From CBDDGJ01 sp965199285 (GTDB taxonomy: Bacteria; Pseudomonadota; Alphaproteobacteria; RS24): a DNA stretch of 64,000 nt. Positions 28,411 to 37,459 of the stretch are shown here, piece by piece (positions within the stretch are counted from its first letter, which is position 1; each line of letters begins with the position of its first letter). The position numbers and the translations under genes were made by a program. The notes under the pieces were generated by a model. The model was not told where the DNA came from. It made no database searches and saw only the letters and a list, made by a program, of their open reading frames with translations. The stretch lies in NCBI GenBank assembly GCA_965199285.1, contig OZ240687.1:1798001-1862000 (forward strand), in the 5' to 3' direction.

Positions 28411-29477
28411 TGGTAGCTTTACCCGCTGGGGCGCGTATTGGCATTTTAGGCGGTGGGCAGCTTGGTCGCATGCTCGCTCAAGCGGCTGGCAAGTTTGGTT
28501 ATCATGTCGATATTTATGAACCGGAAGCAGATGCACCGGCGGCTGAATTTGCAGACCGTCATATTCGCGCCGCTTATGATGATAGGGATGCGTTGCAAAA
28601 ATTTAGTGCGGCGGTCGATGTCATCACTTATGAATTTGAAAATGTACCAGCCGCCACCGCAATGGCTTTGGCAAAAGACAAACCCTTATTTCCCGCCCCG
28701 CGCGCATTGCAAGTGGCGCAAGACCGGTGGGATGAAAAGACCTTTATCGCTGATTTGGATATTCCGGTTGCGGCGTTTTATGACATTACATCGAAAGCAG
28801 ATTTGCAAGCCGCGCATGATGCGCTCGGGGGTGATGGGATTTTGAAAACACGGCGTGGCGGTTATGATGGCAAAGGCCAATGGCGCTTGCAAACATCTGA
28901 TGAGCGGGATAAAGCCTGGCAGGCATTAGAAAACCACCCCGCAATTTTGGAGGCATGCATTCCTTTTGATATGGAAATCTCAGTGATTGTTGTGCGTGGG
29001 CAAGATGGGCAAGTGGAAAGCTATACACCGGCGGAAAATATTCACCGCGATCATATTCTTTATCAGTCAATCGTGCCAGCGCGGATACCCAAAAGCCGAT
29101 TAGAAGAGGCGCGTAGCTTTGCCGCCCAACTTGTAACCGCGCTCGATTATATTGGGGTGTTGGGGGTGGAATTTTTTGTGACGCCTACGCAATTATTGAT
29201 AAATGAAATTGCGCCCCGCGTGCATAATTCTGGCCATTGGACGTTAAGCGCGTGTGTAGTAAGCCAGTTCGAAAATCATATTCGCGCCATTACGGGTTTG
29301 CCGCTTGGCTCAACCCGCCGCCACAGCAATGCGGTGATGACAAATATTTTGGGTGATGATATGGGTGATATGGCGGATTGGGTGGCAAAAGAAAATTGCG
29401 ATATTCACCTTTATGGAAAAACAGAAGCGCGCGCCAAACGCAAAATGGGGCATGTTACTGAGATTTTTCCCATTTAA
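28410..29477 (+). CDS. purK: 5-(carboxyamino)imidazole ribonucleotide synthase
   Basis: PurK, 355 residues, an ATP-grasp enzyme that carboxylates AIR to N5-CAIR. It has the N-terminal GILGGGQLGRMLAQAA, the ATP-grasp segment ILKTRRGGYDGKGQW near residue 150, and the metal-binding INEIAPRVHNSGHWT near residue 270. The ATG overlaps the purE stop. Its 3' end overlaps the convergent alkyltransferase gene by 23 bases. Confidence 0.96.
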   Translation: MVALPAGARIGILGGGQLGRMLAQAAGKFGYHVDIYEPEADAPAAEFADRHIRAAYDDRDALQKFSAAVDVITYEFENVPAATAMALAKDKPLFPAPRALQVAQDRWDEKTFIADLDIPVAAFYDITSKADLQAAHDALGGDGILKTRRGGYDGKGQWRLQTSDERDKAWQALENHPAILEACIPFDMEISVIVVRGQDGQVESYTPAENIHRDHILYQSIVPARIPKSRLEEARSFAAQLVTALDYIGVLGVEFFVTPTQLLINEIAPRVHNSGHWTLSACVVSQFENHIRAITGLPLGSTRRHSNAVMTNILGDDMGDMADWVAKENCDIHLYGKTEARAKRKMGHVTEIFPI

Positions 29478-30012
29478 GGATTGCCTTTTTTCGCGGCAAG
29501 CCCCAATAATATCCGCCCAAATCACCATTTTGACGAATGACCCGATGGCAAGGAATAAGAACAGAAATCGGGTTTCTACCAATCGCCGTTCCAACCGCCC
29601 GGACGGCGCGTGGCGTCCCAATATCTTCAGCAATCGCGCTATAAGTGGTTACGTCGCTCAAGGGAATGCGCGACAGGCTTTGCCAGACTTTGAACTGAAA
29701 GTCAGTTGCTTTAAGATGAAGGTCTATCATCCCGTGCGGCTGTAAGCCGGTTGTAAAATATTGCGCTGTGAGATGCAGATAGGGATGATCTTTTTTTTCA
29801 TATGCGGCGGATGGAAATCTCTTTTTCAGCTCTTCTCGTGTCTCTGTTTCACTATCTGCAAAACCAAGATAGCATATGCCGGTTTTACTAGCGGCAATGG
29901 CAAGATTGCCGAATGGGCTATCGATAAATTCATAAGAAAGGTTGAGCTGTTGCGCCTCTTCCTTTGTCATGCGGTGGAGGTGGATAAAATCTTCACGGTG
30001 CGAATGGGGCAT
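29455..30012 (-). CDS. ogt: Methylated-DNA--protein-cysteine methyltransferase (Ogt type)
   Basis: A 185-residue suicide repair protein that removes alkyl groups from O6-alkylguanine. The active site is IPCHRVI (Cys near residue 153), preceded by the helix-turn-helix segment PRAVRAVGTAIGRNP with its arginine finger. It lacks the Ada regulatory N-domain. Upstream of the 29,5-kb purK end it is convergent, and the first 20 residues are histidine-rich and not part of the conserved core. Confidence 0.92.
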   Translation of the reverse strand: MPHSHREDFIHLHRMTKEEAQQLNLSYEFIDSPFGNLAIAASKTGICYLGFADSETETREELKKRFPSAAYEKKDHPYLHLTAQYFTTGLQPHGMIDLHLKATDFQFKVWQSLSRIPLSDVTTYSAIAEDIGTPRAVRAVGTAIGRNPISVLIPCHRVIRQNGDLGGYYWGLPRKKAILKWEKSQ

Positions 30013-30366
30013 ATTTAAAACCTATATTATATCTATCTTACAAATTTATACAGATTGCCTATTGGCAGCAAGGTAAATAGAGATTTATCTTGTTTATGGG
30101 AAGCGCGGCCGGGTTATGTCGCAAAGCTCCCATCTCTCTCACTCCCCAAGCTCCCCCCAAACCGTAAAGTTACAAACCGCTTACATGCGAATAGGTTAAG
30201 GTAGAATGTCAACCTCTGCTTGATCATAAGGGTCGCAATGATTTTGAAGGTGACAAAACGCAACGGGTTTATATGGATCGTCTGTTCCGCCTTGGTTTCT
30301 TACGATCGCATTGCTCGAAACAGATTGATTTCATAGGATAGGGCGGATAAGAAATAAGCTGATTGA
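30013..30366. other. 354-base gap without a clear gene
   Basis: No recognised gene or RNA was found. The gap contains a stop-free plus-strand frame of about 49 codons ending at the TAG near 30342; it lacks a good start but shows a charged, protein-like composition (GRNDFEGDKTQRVYMDRLFR). It may be a relic of a lost gene. The promoter of ogt should lie at its left end. No inverted repeats typical of an insertion sequence were noticed. Confidence 0.35.
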
Positions 30367-31638
30367 TTATTGCACGGGGCTGTTTTCGCTGGCCATAACA
30401 TCATCCGGATTACCGGCGAGAATTAAAAATATGGTTGCCAACAGTGCCGCACCTGAAGCCACCAGAAAGCTGCTTTCATAGCCATTGGCGAGATCATATA
30501 TAACGCCTAAAAAAAACGCTCCAATCGCCATCCCGAAAGAGGTGAAGAGCTGGCTCATGCCAATAATGCGGGGGTAGTTTTTCATGCCAAAGGCTTGCCC
30601 TAAGAGAAGCGGTGCGCTCATCAACACAATGCCGACTGTTGCGCCAAACAAACATGTGGCGATGATAACCGCCAGCGCGCCTTCGGCATAAGCAAATAAA
30701 CCCAGCGCCATAAATTGTAAGGCAAAGATAATAATCGTGCCTTTATAGATTGGGAATTTATCCATTAACCGGCCAAACACAAGCCGCGCGCTAAATGAAA
30801 AAAGCGACACCAACATGAGCGAGAGAGCGGCGATATTGGCATCTGCACGCTCCAAAGACCAGCGAAATACATGCGCGATCGTGCCGACTTGGGCGGTAAG
30901 CGCCAATAGGCTTGCCAGTATAATCAGAATAAAAAAACGAGTGCGGATAACATCGCGCATTTCCATCCCCTGCGTGGCGATTTCAGCATGAATATCCTCT
31001 GTCGCGCCATCGGCATGTAATCCCATATCTTGCGGATGCGCCCGCAACAGTAAAATGATCGGCAAAGCGGCCAAACATAAAATCCAGATAAACGGGCTTT
31101 GCAATGCCGAAAATCCATATTGGGTGAAGCCTTGCGCCAGAATGGGGGTCACCATAATCCCCCCTAATGATAAGCCACTATGAGCAAGCGACAGCGCAAA
31201 GGCGCGGCGCGCCACAAACCAGCGCGCGACCAGAATATTAATCGGTACTAGCGAAATGCAGGAAAATGCCACCCCCATCGCTGCATATATAATATAAATC
31301 TCGGTGAGGCTATGGGCATGCGGCATGGCTTGTAACACCGCCAATGTCGCCAGCACCCCAATTCCAAATATCCAGCGAATATCGATACGCTGGACGATAT
31401 TGCCAATCAGCAAACCGCTAAGCGCTGAACCCAACATAAAAACCGTATTGCCAAAAGAAATATTGGCAACGCTAAAGCTGGTATGTTGAACATAGGCGGC
31501 GAGATAAATCGATTGCGCATAAAAAATCACACCAGAGCCGATCAGCGTCACATAGGTGAGGCCAAGAATGACAATCCAGCCGAAAAAAACCGGGCGACCA
31601 AAAAAGCGAGGGGGATTTTGTTGCACTTTATTTATCAT
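30367..31638 (-). CDS. MFS transporter, monocarboxylate/oxalate-formate type
   Basis: A 423-residue major facilitator with about 12 membrane segments. The start GRPVFFGWIVILGLTYVTLIGSGV, the intracellular loop ARWFVARRAFALSLAHSGLSLGG and the second-half loop FGRLMDKFP resemble the oxalate:formate antiporter and monocarboxylate groups. Its 5' end overlaps the end of prpE by 11 bases, so it is in one operon with propionyl-CoA synthetase and may carry a short-chain carboxylic acid; this is inference from neighbourhood. Confidence 0.83.
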   Translation of the reverse strand: MINKVQQNPPRFFGRPVFFGWIVILGLTYVTLIGSGVIFYAQSIYLAAYVQHTSFSVANISFGNTVFMLGSALSGLLIGNIVQRIDIRWIFGIGVLATLAVLQAMPHAHSLTEIYIIYAAMGVAFSCISLVPINILVARWFVARRAFALSLAHSGLSLGGIMVTPILAQGFTQYGFSALQSPFIWILCLAALPIILLLRAHPQDMGLHADGATEDIHAEIATQGMEMRDVIRTRFFILIILASLLALTAQVGTIAHVFRWSLERADANIAALSLMLVSLFSFSARLVFGRLMDKFPIYKGTIIIFALQFMALGLFAYAEGALAVIIATCLFGATVGIVLMSAPLLLGQAFGMKNYPRIIGMSQLFTSFGMAIGAFFLGVIYDLANGYESSFLVASGAALLATIFLILAGNPDDVMASENSPVQ

Positions 31639-33520
31639 CCTTATCGGGAAAGCCTAATGTTTCCAATATTGCGACGATTTCATCCAAAATAGCGGGGTCA
31701 TCTATGGTTGCGGGCATATTCCAATCTTCGCCATTGGCGATTTTGCGAATGGTTCCGCGCAAAATTTTACCAGAGCGTGTTTTGGGCAGCCGCGCTGTTT
31801 TGGCAATCAGCCGGAACGCGGCGACGGGGCCAATTTCTTGGCGCACCCGCGCAACACATTCATCCAGCACCTCTTGGGTGGGGCGATTGACACCATCATT
31901 AAACACAACCAGCCCTAAGGGAAGCTCGCCCTTTAGGTCATCATGAACCCCTAGCACCGCGCATTCGGCAATATCAGGGTGAGCCGCTAACACTTCTTCC
32001 ATCCCGCCCGTAGAAAGCCGATGCCCTGCGACATTAATAATATCATCAGTGCGCGACATCACATAAAGATAGCCATCCTCATCTAAATAGCCCGCATCAC
32101 CGGTTTTATAATAACCCGGATAATCTTGTAAGTAGGCTTCCGCAAAGCCTTTCTGGTTTTGCCATAAGGTGGTAAGGCAGCTTGGCGGCAAGGGCAGCTT
32201 TATCACAATCGCGCCGATTTGATTGGCGGTGCAAGGCTGTTTCTGCTCATCCAACACCACTACCTCATAACCGGGCATGGCAAGCGCCGGTGAACCTTTT
32301 TTAATGGGAAGCTGTTCAATGCCAATCGGGTTGGCGCAAATCGGCCAGCCGGTTTCGGTTTGCCACCAATTATCAATCACCGGAATGCGTAAATATTGTT
32401 CTGCCCAATTAATCGTATCAGGGTCAACCCGTTCACCGGCAAGATAAAGATGCCGCAAACAGCTTACATCATAATTGGCGAGCAATTTTCCTTGCGGGTC
32501 TTCTTTTTTAATCGCCCGAAAGGCGGTTGGCGCGGTGAAAAAACTCCGCACTTTATGATCGGATATGACCCGCCAAAACGCCCCCGCATCCGGCGTGCCT
32601 ATGGGTTTGCCTTCATAGATAATACTGGTGGCGCCAATCGCAAGCGGGGCATAAAGAATAAAACTATGGCCAACCACCCAGCCCATATCGGAGGCGGCCC
32701 AAAACACTTCACCGGCGGCGATATTATAAATATGCTGCATCGCCCATGCCAGCGCCACTAAATGGCCGCCATTATCGCGCACCACCCCTTTGGGAATACC
32801 CGTCGTGCCAGAGGTGTAGAGAATATAAAGCGGGTCAGTTGCGCGCATATCGACACAGGCGGGGCGATGATTATGCCTGCGCATATCATCTTCGAGCTTT
32901 TGCCAATCCGCATCGCATTTTGTCATCTCCGCCTTAGCTTGCGGGCGCTGCAAAATGATACAGCTTTCAGGCTTATGCCGGCTTAATTCTATCGCTTCAT
33001 CAAGCAGCGGCTTATAAGCGACAATCCGATTTGGCTCAATGCCGCATGAGGCTGCCATAATCAGCTTGGGGGTGGCATCATCAATCCGCACGGCCAGCTC
33101 TGCCGCTGCAAAGCCGCCAAAAACAATGGAGTGGATAGCGCCAATCCGCGCGCAGGCAAGCGCGGCGATGGCAGTTTCCAAAACCATCGGCATATAAATA
33201 ATCACCCTGTCGCCCTTACCAACGCCGTTATGGGTGAGCATGCCCGCGACAAGTTCAACCCTATCTAATAATTGCGCATAGCTTACAGTTTTGGTTTCCC
33301 CCGTCACTGGTGAATCATAAATAAATGCGATCCGTTCACCATGGCCTGCGTGCACATGCCGGTCAACGCAATTATGACAGCTATTCATCATGCCATCCGC
33401 AAACCAATTTTCGCCATCAAATATCTGTTCGGGAAAATGTGACCAGTCTATCGCTTCCGCCTGTATCCGCCAAAACGCCTCCGGATTATCGCGCGCCGTC
33501 TCATAAATCTGCTTATACAT
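31628..33520 (-). CDS. prpE: Propionyl-CoA synthetase (acetyl-CoA synthetase family)
   Basis: A 630-residue AMP-forming acyl-CoA ligase. The N-terminal ACS domain (AEAIDWSHFPEQIFDG), the P-loop YTSGTTGIPKGVVRD near residue 238, the motif WWQTETGWPI, the hinge YKTGDAGYLDEDGY and the C-terminal lysine in PKTRSGKILRG are complete. The length and the SHFP-type N-terminus fit propionyl-CoA synthetase better than acetyl-CoA synthetase. The lysine can be acetylated in this family to switch off the enzyme. It is followed by an MFS carrier. Confidence 0.87.
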   Translation of the reverse strand: MYKQIYETARDNPEAFWRIQAEAIDWSHFPEQIFDGENWFADGMMNSCHNCVDRHVHAGHGERIAFIYDSPVTGETKTVSYAQLLDRVELVAGMLTHNGVGKGDRVIIYMPMVLETAIAALACARIGAIHSIVFGGFAAAELAVRIDDATPKLIMAASCGIEPNRIVAYKPLLDEAIELSRHKPESCIILQRPQAKAEMTKCDADWQKLEDDMRRHNHRPACVDMRATDPLYILYTSGTTGIPKGVVRDNGGHLVALAWAMQHIYNIAAGEVFWAASDMGWVVGHSFILYAPLAIGATSIIYEGKPIGTPDAGAFWRVISDHKVRSFFTAPTAFRAIKKEDPQGKLLANYDVSCLRHLYLAGERVDPDTINWAEQYLRIPVIDNWWQTETGWPICANPIGIEQLPIKKGSPALAMPGYEVVVLDEQKQPCTANQIGAIVIKLPLPPSCLTTLWQNQKGFAEAYLQDYPGYYKTGDAGYLDEDGYLYVMSRTDDIINVAGHRLSTGGMEEVLAAHPDIAECAVLGVHDDLKGELPLGLVVFNDGVNRPTQEVLDECVARVRQEIGPVAAFRLIAKTARLPKTRSGKILRGTIRKIANGEDWNMPATIDDPAILDEIVAILETLGFPDKDDK

Positions 33521-33679
33521 ATCATCTCATCTCCCTTATGTTTTATATTTTTTTGCACGGAAGGTAAGAGGATGCAATCTTTTTGCATAGGTTTTATGTA
33601 TCGTCACAAAAATGTAACAAAACTACGATAAAGCCCGATCATGGGAAGTATTTAACTTTTATGAGATTGTTGCTTTTTG

Positions 33680-33749
33680 TCACAAATTGTGATTTGTGCT
33701 TTCATAGGTAAAAGATATTATTTGCCATATTCGAGGGAAACTCGAATTA
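33680..33749 (+). promoter_or_regulatory. Two palindromes in the porin leader
   Basis: The 327-base gap between prpE and the porin gene is AT-rich. It contains a perfect 13-base palindrome TCACAAATTGTGA (33680-33692), which resembles a CRP/FNR-class half-site pair in size and symmetry, and a perfect hairpin ATTCGAG-GGAAA-CTCGAAT (33729-33747). The first may be an operator; the second would lie in the 5' untranslated leader of the porin mRNA. A related sequence (TCACAAAAATGTAAC) lies near 33604. Function is inferred. Confidence 0.4.
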
Positions 33750-33847
33750 TCATATTTGCTTATGGCTTGAAAAACCAATTCTTAGCTGAATTACTTTTAG
33801 GTAGGCTTTAGGCAGATATTTGGTTGAAATGATTAAGTGAGGAGAAA

Positions 33848-34933
33848 ATGAAAAAAATTATTTCTAAAATTGCAACAACGACAGCACTAAGCGCTTTGCT
33901 TATTGCGCCCGCTGTCGCAAATGAATTTAAGGTATCAGTTGGTGGTTATGCCAATGCTGGGGTCGCAAGTGTAAACTCAGATAATACAGCTGTTGAAAGC
34001 TCAGCGATTATTCAGGAAGCTGAAATCCACTTTAAAGCCAAAACAGTTGCTGATAATGGCATTGAATATGGTTTTCAGGTTCAGCTTGAAGCGGCCTCAG
34101 ATAGTGATCAGGTTGATGAGCATTATGCCTATGTTAAAGGCGGTTTCGGTAAGGTGACCATCGGGGCGGAAAATGGTGCCGCTGATCTGGGTGCTGTACA
34201 AGCGCCTAAATTTGTCGGTGGCTTGAAAATGTATGGCAACAGCTTTACCGATGCAATCATCGAAAAAGCATTGCCGGGTATTGATGATCAACATATGTCA
34301 ACCCGTTCAGAGCATGCCTCTGGTGATGCGATGAAAATCATCTATTTCACACCACGTGTTGCAGGCTTTCAGTTGGGCTTAAGCCATGCGCCTAACAATG
34401 CAGCACCAAAGGGAGCTGAAAATAATACTGATAAGAGCGCGGCGACAACAAATGATATTAATGCGCTTAGCCTGAATTATAAAGGTAGTATTGGTGACAT
34501 GAAATTGAAAGTCGGGGGCACATATTTGTCTGGCCACACGATCAAATCGGGTGCTGGTTATGATGATCCTGAAACAAGTTCATTAGGTGTGAACGTGTCG
34601 CTAGGGGCTTGGTCATTCGGCGTGAATACAACAGATTATGAATCGCTAAATAATAAGAAAAATAATGATGTTGAAACCACCAATATGGCAATTAGCTATA
34701 AAACCGGCGGCACAACATTGGGCATTGGTTATACCGAAAGTGATGGTTCGGATGATGATGATCCGACCAAGAAAATCGATTATAAAGAATATATGATCGG
34801 TGGCAAAACCGCACTTTCTGAAGGTGTGGCTCTTGGCTATTATTATCAGGATGCTGAGAAAAAATATAAAGAAGCCGGAATGAAGGCGGAAGACGTGCAG
34901 ATTTTTGGCGTTAATCTCGCTCTTAAATTCTAA
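33848..34933 (+). CDS. Outer-membrane porin
   Basis: A 361-residue porin of the general Gram-negative type. A signal peptide (KKIISKIATTTALSALLIAPAVA, cleaved before NEF, residues 1-24) is followed by alternating beta-strand sequence with the family start VSVGGYANAGVAS, EAEIHFKAKT and GIEYGFQVQLEA. The constriction-loop region is GGFGKVTIGAENGA. The chain ends in Phe (NLALKF), the usual outer-membrane sorting signal. ATG 33848 follows GTGAGGAGAAA. It is monocistronic with its own terminator and is probably highly expressed. Confidence 0.92.
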   Translation: MKKIISKIATTTALSALLIAPAVANEFKVSVGGYANAGVASVNSDNTAVESSAIIQEAEIHFKAKTVADNGIEYGFQVQLEAASDSDQVDEHYAYVKGGFGKVTIGAENGAADLGAVQAPKFVGGLKMYGNSFTDAIIEKALPGIDDQHMSTRSEHASGDAMKIIYFTPRVAGFQLGLSHAPNNAAPKGAENNTDKSAATTNDINALSLNYKGSIGDMKLKVGGTYLSGHTIKSGAGYDDPETSSLGVNVSLGAWSFGVNTTDYESLNNKKNNDVETTNMAISYKTGGTTLGIGYTESDGSDDDDPTKKIDYKEYMIGGKTALSEGVALGYYYQDAEKKYKEAGMKAEDVQIFGVNLALKF

Positions 34934-34956
34934 GCATAAGCTTATATCAGTTTTGA

Positions 34957-34986
34957 AAAGAGCGGGGCTTTCCCCGCTCTTTTTTA
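34957..34986 (+). terminator. Rho-independent terminator after the porin gene
   Basis: A perfect stem AGAGCGGGG / CCCCGCTCT with a four-base loop, ending in six T residues, begins 24 bases after the porin stop. A partial second copy of the 3' arm (cccgctcttttttat) follows directly. Confidence 0.9.
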
Positions 34987-35073
34987 TTGCCCGCTCTTTT
35001 TTATTAAATGTGCCGATCGGGCTTGCAAAAAATAACTTTGCTGCTAGCTTGGTGAAAGAAATAGGGAGGTCAT

Positions 35074-36411
35074 ATGTCATCAACTTCATCTCATCAAAAT
35101 GAGGGGAACCAAAACGAGAGTGCGCAAATCAGCAATCGCGCTAGATATTATACGCTTTTCGTGCTTGTTCTGATTTATGCCTCAAGCCATGTTGATCGCT
35201 ATATTGTCGGCATTTTGGCCGAATCAATCAAACTTGATTTAGGAATTAGTGATACCCAATTAGGGGTGCTGATCGGGCTTACATTTGCGATTTTTTATGC
35301 GGGTCTTGGTATTCCCGTGGCGTTGATGGCAGACAGGATGAATCGCCGCAATATTATCGCGGCGGCGGTTGTGATTTGGTCGGGGATGACGGCTCTATGT
35401 GGGCTGGCGCAAAATTATTGGCAATTATTGCTCGCCCGTACCGGCGTAGGCGTTGGGGAGGCTGGCTCCAGCCCGCCAAGCCACTCGATGATTTCCGACC
35501 TTTTCCCGCTCGAACAACGCGGCGCGGCGATGGGGTTTTATTCGGCCGGCATTAATATTGGCATTTTGGTAGGCTTTGCGGTTGGCGGTTATATAGATGA
35601 GACCTATGGCTGGCGGATTGCCTTTTTCGTGGTTGGCATTCCGGGCATATTGTTAGGCGCACTGCTTATGCTCACTGTGAAAGAGCCGCCGCGCACCCAA
35701 ATCGCCAAACCGCTTGCCGGTGACACCAGGGCTGAAAAGACGGCAAATATGTTTGCGGAAATATGGGATACGTTCAAATTGATGATGGCGGTTCCGGCTT
35801 TGCGGCATGTGGTTTTGGGCTGCACTTTGGTCGTATTTGTGGGTTATGGAACCACGAATTGGAATGGGGTTTATTTGCGCCGCGTGCTGGAAATGGGCTC
35901 TAGTGATGCGGGGCTGGCGCTGGCACTTATTGGCGGTATTATTGGCGGCATTGGCACATTTTGTGGCGGCTGGTGGGCGGATATTTTAGGGCGTAAAGAT
36001 CGCCGTGCCTATGTCTGGCTTACGGCGGCGGTGAAAACTCTGCTCATGCCCTTTATCATCGCCTTTTATTTTGCCACCACGGTGAACACGGCGCTTTATC
36101 TATTGATGATTTTATCGTTTTTTGGTGGCTTTTATTTATCCGCCAGCTTTGCGATGACGCAAGCCCTGCTGCCGCCAGAACGGCGCGCTTTAGGGGCGGC
36201 GATTTTGCTATTCTGCATTAATATTCTGGGGCTGGGGCTAGGACCGGTTCTGGTTGGCATTATTAGTGATGGGCTGGAAGGCAGTTATGGGGTGGACAGC
36301 TTGCGTTATGCTTTGGCGATAGTTGCGTGCCTCAATATTTGGGGTAGCATCCATTATTATATAGCAAGCAAAACATTGCGCGAAGATTTGGAAGCCGTCG
36401 CCGCCGCTTAA
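35074..36411 (+). CDS. MFS transporter, Spinster-like group
   Basis: A 445-residue major facilitator with about 12 membrane segments. Typical features are the start of helix 1 with HVDRYIVGILAESIKLDLGISDTQLG split over residues 45-70, the loop ADRMNRRN, RTGVGVGEAGSSPPSHSMISDLFP, and the second-half loop WWADILGRKDRRAY. This group carries sugar phosphates, lipids or organic acids; the substrate here is unknown. ATG 35074 follows AGGGAGGTCAT. It stands alone between the porin and the initiator tRNA region. Confidence 0.85.
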   Translation: MSSTSSHQNEGNQNESAQISNRARYYTLFVLVLIYASSHVDRYIVGILAESIKLDLGISDTQLGVLIGLTFAIFYAGLGIPVALMADRMNRRNIIAAAVVIWSGMTALCGLAQNYWQLLLARTGVGVGEAGSSPPSHSMISDLFPLEQRGAAMGFYSAGINIGILVGFAVGGYIDETYGWRIAFFVVGIPGILLGALLMLTVKEPPRTQIAKPLAGDTRAEKTANMFAEIWDTFKLMMAVPALRHVVLGCTLVVFVGYGTTNWNGVYLRRVLEMGSSDAGLALALIGGIIGGIGTFCGGWWADILGRKDRRAYVWLTAAVKTLLMPFIIAFYFATTVNTALYLLMILSFFGGFYLSASFAMTQALLPPERRALGAAILLFCINILGLGLGPVLVGIISDGLEGSYGVDSLRYALAIVACLNIWGSIHYYIASKTLREDLEAVAAA

Positions 36412-36503
36412 GTGCCAATATCATATTTGAGGACAGCGTAATATTTTTAAGAATTTTCTGGTAGTGATTGTATTTTATGCTATAAGCGCCAGAACTATAT
36501 TGG

Positions 36504-36669
36504 CGTGGGTGGAGCAGCCCCGCCCGTGAGGTTTACCTCACAAAATAAAAAACTGCTACCGGGCTTATGCTCGGGGATTAGATGGACGTAGGGGGAGCAG
36601 CCCCGCCCGTGAGGTTTACCTCACAAAATAAAAAACTGCTACCGGGCTTTTGCTCGGGGATTAGATGGA
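36504..36669 (+). repeat. Two 83-bp tandem repeats carrying the 5' end of tRNA-fMet
   Basis: Two nearly identical 83-bp units (36504-36586 and 36587-36669) stand directly in front of the initiator tRNA. Each begins with a sequence like the first 17-18 bases of the tRNA (shared core ggagcagccc), then holds a hairpin (gtgaggtttacctcac), an A-rich stretch, and a segment ctaccgggct that is the reverse complement of the tRNA bases agcccggtag. A second hairpin (ccgggc-tttt-gctcgg) follows. The units differ from each other only by a few bases near the start and one in the loop. Confidence 0.9.
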
Positions 36670-36746
<77 letters not shown>

Positions 36747-36864
36747 AATCTATCACTTTTAGATTCTGCTTCCGAAAATTGGCAAAGTTTTTTTAAATCT
36801 TTTTAATTGTCCTTTATCGCTTTCTGTTTAATATTAAAATCATATTAAATAGGAGGGAGATATT

Positions 36865-37418
36865 ATGAAGAATTTTAATCAGCCATTAGCGACTGTATTA
36901 TCAACACTCATCCTTGTTTTAGGCTTCTTGTTTGCTGTGAAGACGGGCGGTGCTGAACGACAAAAAACTATGCGATTGTAGAATTTGATGGAGGCTTTGA
37001 AACGATCGGCATTCTTGAAAGTGAGCGTGTCTTTACCGATGTTGAAATCATTTTTAATGGTTCCACGCAATATTCTGGCAGCGTGTCAGAGGTTGTTGCG
37101 GAAATAAAAGCTGATACCGAAAACCCGCATACGACAACTTGGAAAAAGGGGCTGGTTGTCGATGCGAGCGGGGGAATTAAGTGGACGGGAAGCGCATCGA
37201 CGGGGTTCAAGCTAACAACAGAAACGTATAATGCGACATCTGAGGGGGATCTTAATATACAAAATGTCATTGATCATCTGCAAAAAATGGAAGCTGATAT
37301 TAAAGCGGGAAGGTTAAGCACACCTGAAAGCGCATTGGTCTTTGATTATTCGCCGGAAGGAAATGGCTCAGCTCTTTTGCGAGGTTTAGTCAGTAGTTTC
37401 TTAAACTCGGATTACTAA
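36865..37418 (+). pseudogene. Exported protein of unknown function, frameshifted at an A tract
   Basis: ATG 36865, with the strong ribosome site AGGAGGGA, opens a clear signal peptide (ATVLSTLILVLGFLFAV) that ends after 38 codons at TAG 36979. The same strand continues without a stop in the -1 frame as NYAIVEFDGGFETIGILE and on to 37418. The two parts join at six A residues (36962-36967). A single missing base there explains the break, and the joined product would be about 183 residues, with no family that I recognise. It could be a real pseudogene, a phase-variable gene, a slippage product or a sequencing error in a homopolymer. The GTG at 37083 is not a convincing start. Confidence 0.65.
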
Positions 37419-37459
37419 AATATATTTTCCACCTTGTGATTTTATATGGAACTTCCGTT

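Noticed and set aside
36961..36968. Classic programmed -1 frameshift heptamer (A AAA AAC)
   Set aside because: The heptamer is not in the correct phase with the zero frame (codons read CAA AAA ACT), so a canonical two-tRNA slip does not fit; only a single-tRNA slip or a lost base remains.
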